A stretch of DNA of 64,000 nucleotides from Citrobacter werkmanii NBRC 105721 (GTDB lineage: Bacteria > Pseudomonadota > Gammaproteobacteria > Enterobacterales > Enterobacteriaceae). Location of the stretch: the NCBI GenBank assembly GCA_000759755.1, contig BBMW01000009.1, forward strand, positions 62,001 through 126,000, in the 5' to 3' direction. Made by a program: the position numbers and the translations under genes. Shown in pieces: positions 62,919-64,000 of the stretch (its first letter is position 1; each line of letters starts with the position of its first letter). Below the pieces are notes generated by a model. The model ran no database searches. It had not been told where the DNA came from and saw only the letters and a list, made by a program, of their open reading frames with translations.

Positions 62919-63988
62919 CTGTCGTACAGTCCTTCCCGATCCACGGCGGTGCGTCGTTTCCCCTGACGTATCCGCCGTACTGATTCCCGTACGGCCAGCA
63001 TGCCGTTAAGCAACAACGTCCACACCGGCGCATCCGGGCGCATCAGCCGCTGCTGGAGCATATATACCGCTTCCGTTCCCAGTTCATCACGGGGAACATG
63101 AACTGCGGTTAAGGGTACATCCTGAATTGCCGCCAGATTAAAGCCGTCGATGCTCATGACAGAGACGTCCTGAGGTACGCGCAGGCCGTGTTTTTGCAGG
63201 GCACTGATGGTACCCGCCGCCATAAAATCGCCGCCAACTAAAAATGCAGTCGGCAGATCCTTACCCTTCCGCTCGATAAGCCAGACATTTACCAGCTCCT
63301 CCGTTTCACGAGCGCTAAAGCTCGGCACCACCAGCAGATCGCGCAGGTCATTAAATTTCAGGTTGTGTGACTGCCACGCGTCGCGGATCCCCGACAGGCG
63401 CAGCTCCATAGTGTAGCGGCGCAGACACATTACATTCAGCACCTCCCGGTGCCCCATTTCAAACAGATATTCCGCCGCCCGTTCGCCAATGGCGCGATGG
63501 TCCGGCGCGACGGCAGGCAGACGCATGTGCCGGTCCCGGCAGTTAATCAACATGCAGGGTTTAGCGACATCCACCGCCAGATCGTGGATATGAGGATCGT
63601 CGATACCGAGAAGAATGGCGGCCTGGGTGTCCGGCTCGTTCATTCGCGCCAGAAACAACTGCGCATCGCTGTCGTTCTCTTCCAGCGCGCAGTAGCGCAG
63701 GCGGACTTCGTGGGACGCCAGGCCTTTACTCACGCTCTGGATCACGCGGTAGTAAAAGATGTCGGACCGCTCGTCAAACGCCCGCTGCGGGGCAAAAACA
63801 ACCAGACAGTTAAGCAGCAAACGCCCGGCCGCCATGCCTTCAATCACCCCTAATTCCCGCGCGCATGCCAACACCTTTGCCCGTGCTTTCTCACTGGTGT
63901 TGGCCTTCCCCGCCAGCACGCGAGAAACCGTGCTGATTGAGAGCTGAGTACGGGCTGCGATTTCGGTAATTTTTAGCCTTTTGTCCAT
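62915..63988 (-). CDS. LacI-family transcriptional regulator
   Basis: 357 residues. The N-terminal helix-turn-helix and hinge (residues 6-50: ITEIAARTQLSISTVSRVLAGKANTSEK) are canonical LacI family. The C-terminal periplasmic-binding-like domain starts around residue 60, with VGGDFMAAGTISALQKHG and VSVMSIDGFNLAAIQDVPLTAV. Convergent with ybiU, sharing four bases at the stops. K-12 has no such gene here. It is the obvious candidate for the shared motif in the fsaA, ybiV and ybiU promoters. Only 12 bases upstream of its start are inside the window. Confidence 0.93.
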   Translation of the reverse strand: MDKRLKITEIAARTQLSISTVSRVLAGKANTSEKARAKVLACARELGVIEGMAAGRLLLNCLVVFAPQRAFDERSDIFYYRVIQSVSKGLASHEVRLRYCALEENDSDAQLFLARMNEPDTQAAILLGIDDPHIHDLAVDVAKPCMLINCRDRHMRLPAVAPDHRAIGERAAEYLFEMGHREVLNVMCLRRYTMELRLSGIRDAWQSHNLKFNDLRDLLVVPSFSARETEELVNVWLIERKGKDLPTAFLVGGDFMAAGTISALQKHGLRVPQDVSVMSIDGFNLAAIQDVPLTAVHVPRDELGTEAVYMLQQRLMRPDAPVWTLLLNGMLAVRESVRRIRQGKRRTAVDREGLYDS

Positions 63989-64000
63989 TTTGTGATCTGG

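Overview
This is ordinary chromosomal DNA from an Enterobacteriaceae genome close to Escherichia, Salmonella and Citrobacter. Most proteins align residue for residue, from memory, with E. coli K-12 proteins of the rarA-to-ybiU region (about 18-20 min on the K-12 map). Gene order is largely that of K-12 read backwards. Several genes absent from K-12 at these positions sit at otherwise conserved junctions, which fits Citrobacter or a near relative better than E. coli. I cannot name the species from the sequence alone. No IS element, prophage or CRISPR array was seen.

Layout. (1) 1-12685: rarA (3' part missing), lolA, ftsK and lrp on the minus strand, then trxB, cydD, cydC, aat and infA on the plus strand. 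(2) 12705-15838: a LysR regulator divergent from a pirin and a cysteine hydrolase, then a tRNA-Ser(GGA) followed by an RtT-type duplication of the tRNA 3' end plus terminator, and a REP/BIME block. K-12 has a long block here (art, mac, clpSA genes) that is absent at this position. (3) 15839-27509: rlmC, ybjO, the putrescine importer potFGHI, ybjN-rimK-nfsA-ybjC, grxA, ybjM and ybjL. (4) 27552-30518: the sigmaE-type small RNA gene rybB followed by an accessory trio (SDR-like protein, EamA exporter, LysR regulator). (5) 30524-40354: rcdA, ybjJ, ybjI, ybjH, mdfA, ybjG, deoR, dacC, gstB, yliI, bssR. (6) 40575-44233: a LeuO/YbdO-like regulator, an extra alpha-glucan phosphorylase and a 65-residue unknown, where K-12 has dgcI and pdeI. 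(7) 44453-55227: rimO, the glutathione importer gsiABCD with iaaA, a chromosomal aadA, then moeA and moeB. (8) 55276-56217: an Rpn-family nuclease with a strong internal ribosome binding site, predicting an intragenic antitoxin. (9) 56392-63988: fsaA, the glycyl radical enzyme pair ybiY/ybiW, the phosphatase ybiV, the DUF1479 protein ybiU and a LacI-family regulator.

The most coherent unit beyond K-12-like annotation is region 9. One 14-base motif occurs in all three promoter regions: fsaA/ybiY, ybiV and ybiU. A convergent LacI-family regulator closes the cluster. An FNR-like dyad in the ybiY promoter and a CRP-like site beside the ybiV copy suggest an anaerobic, catabolite-controlled sugar-phosphate regulon. 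The other leads are the gene-in-gene Rpn pair and an SDR-fold protein that has lost its catalytic residues next to rybB.
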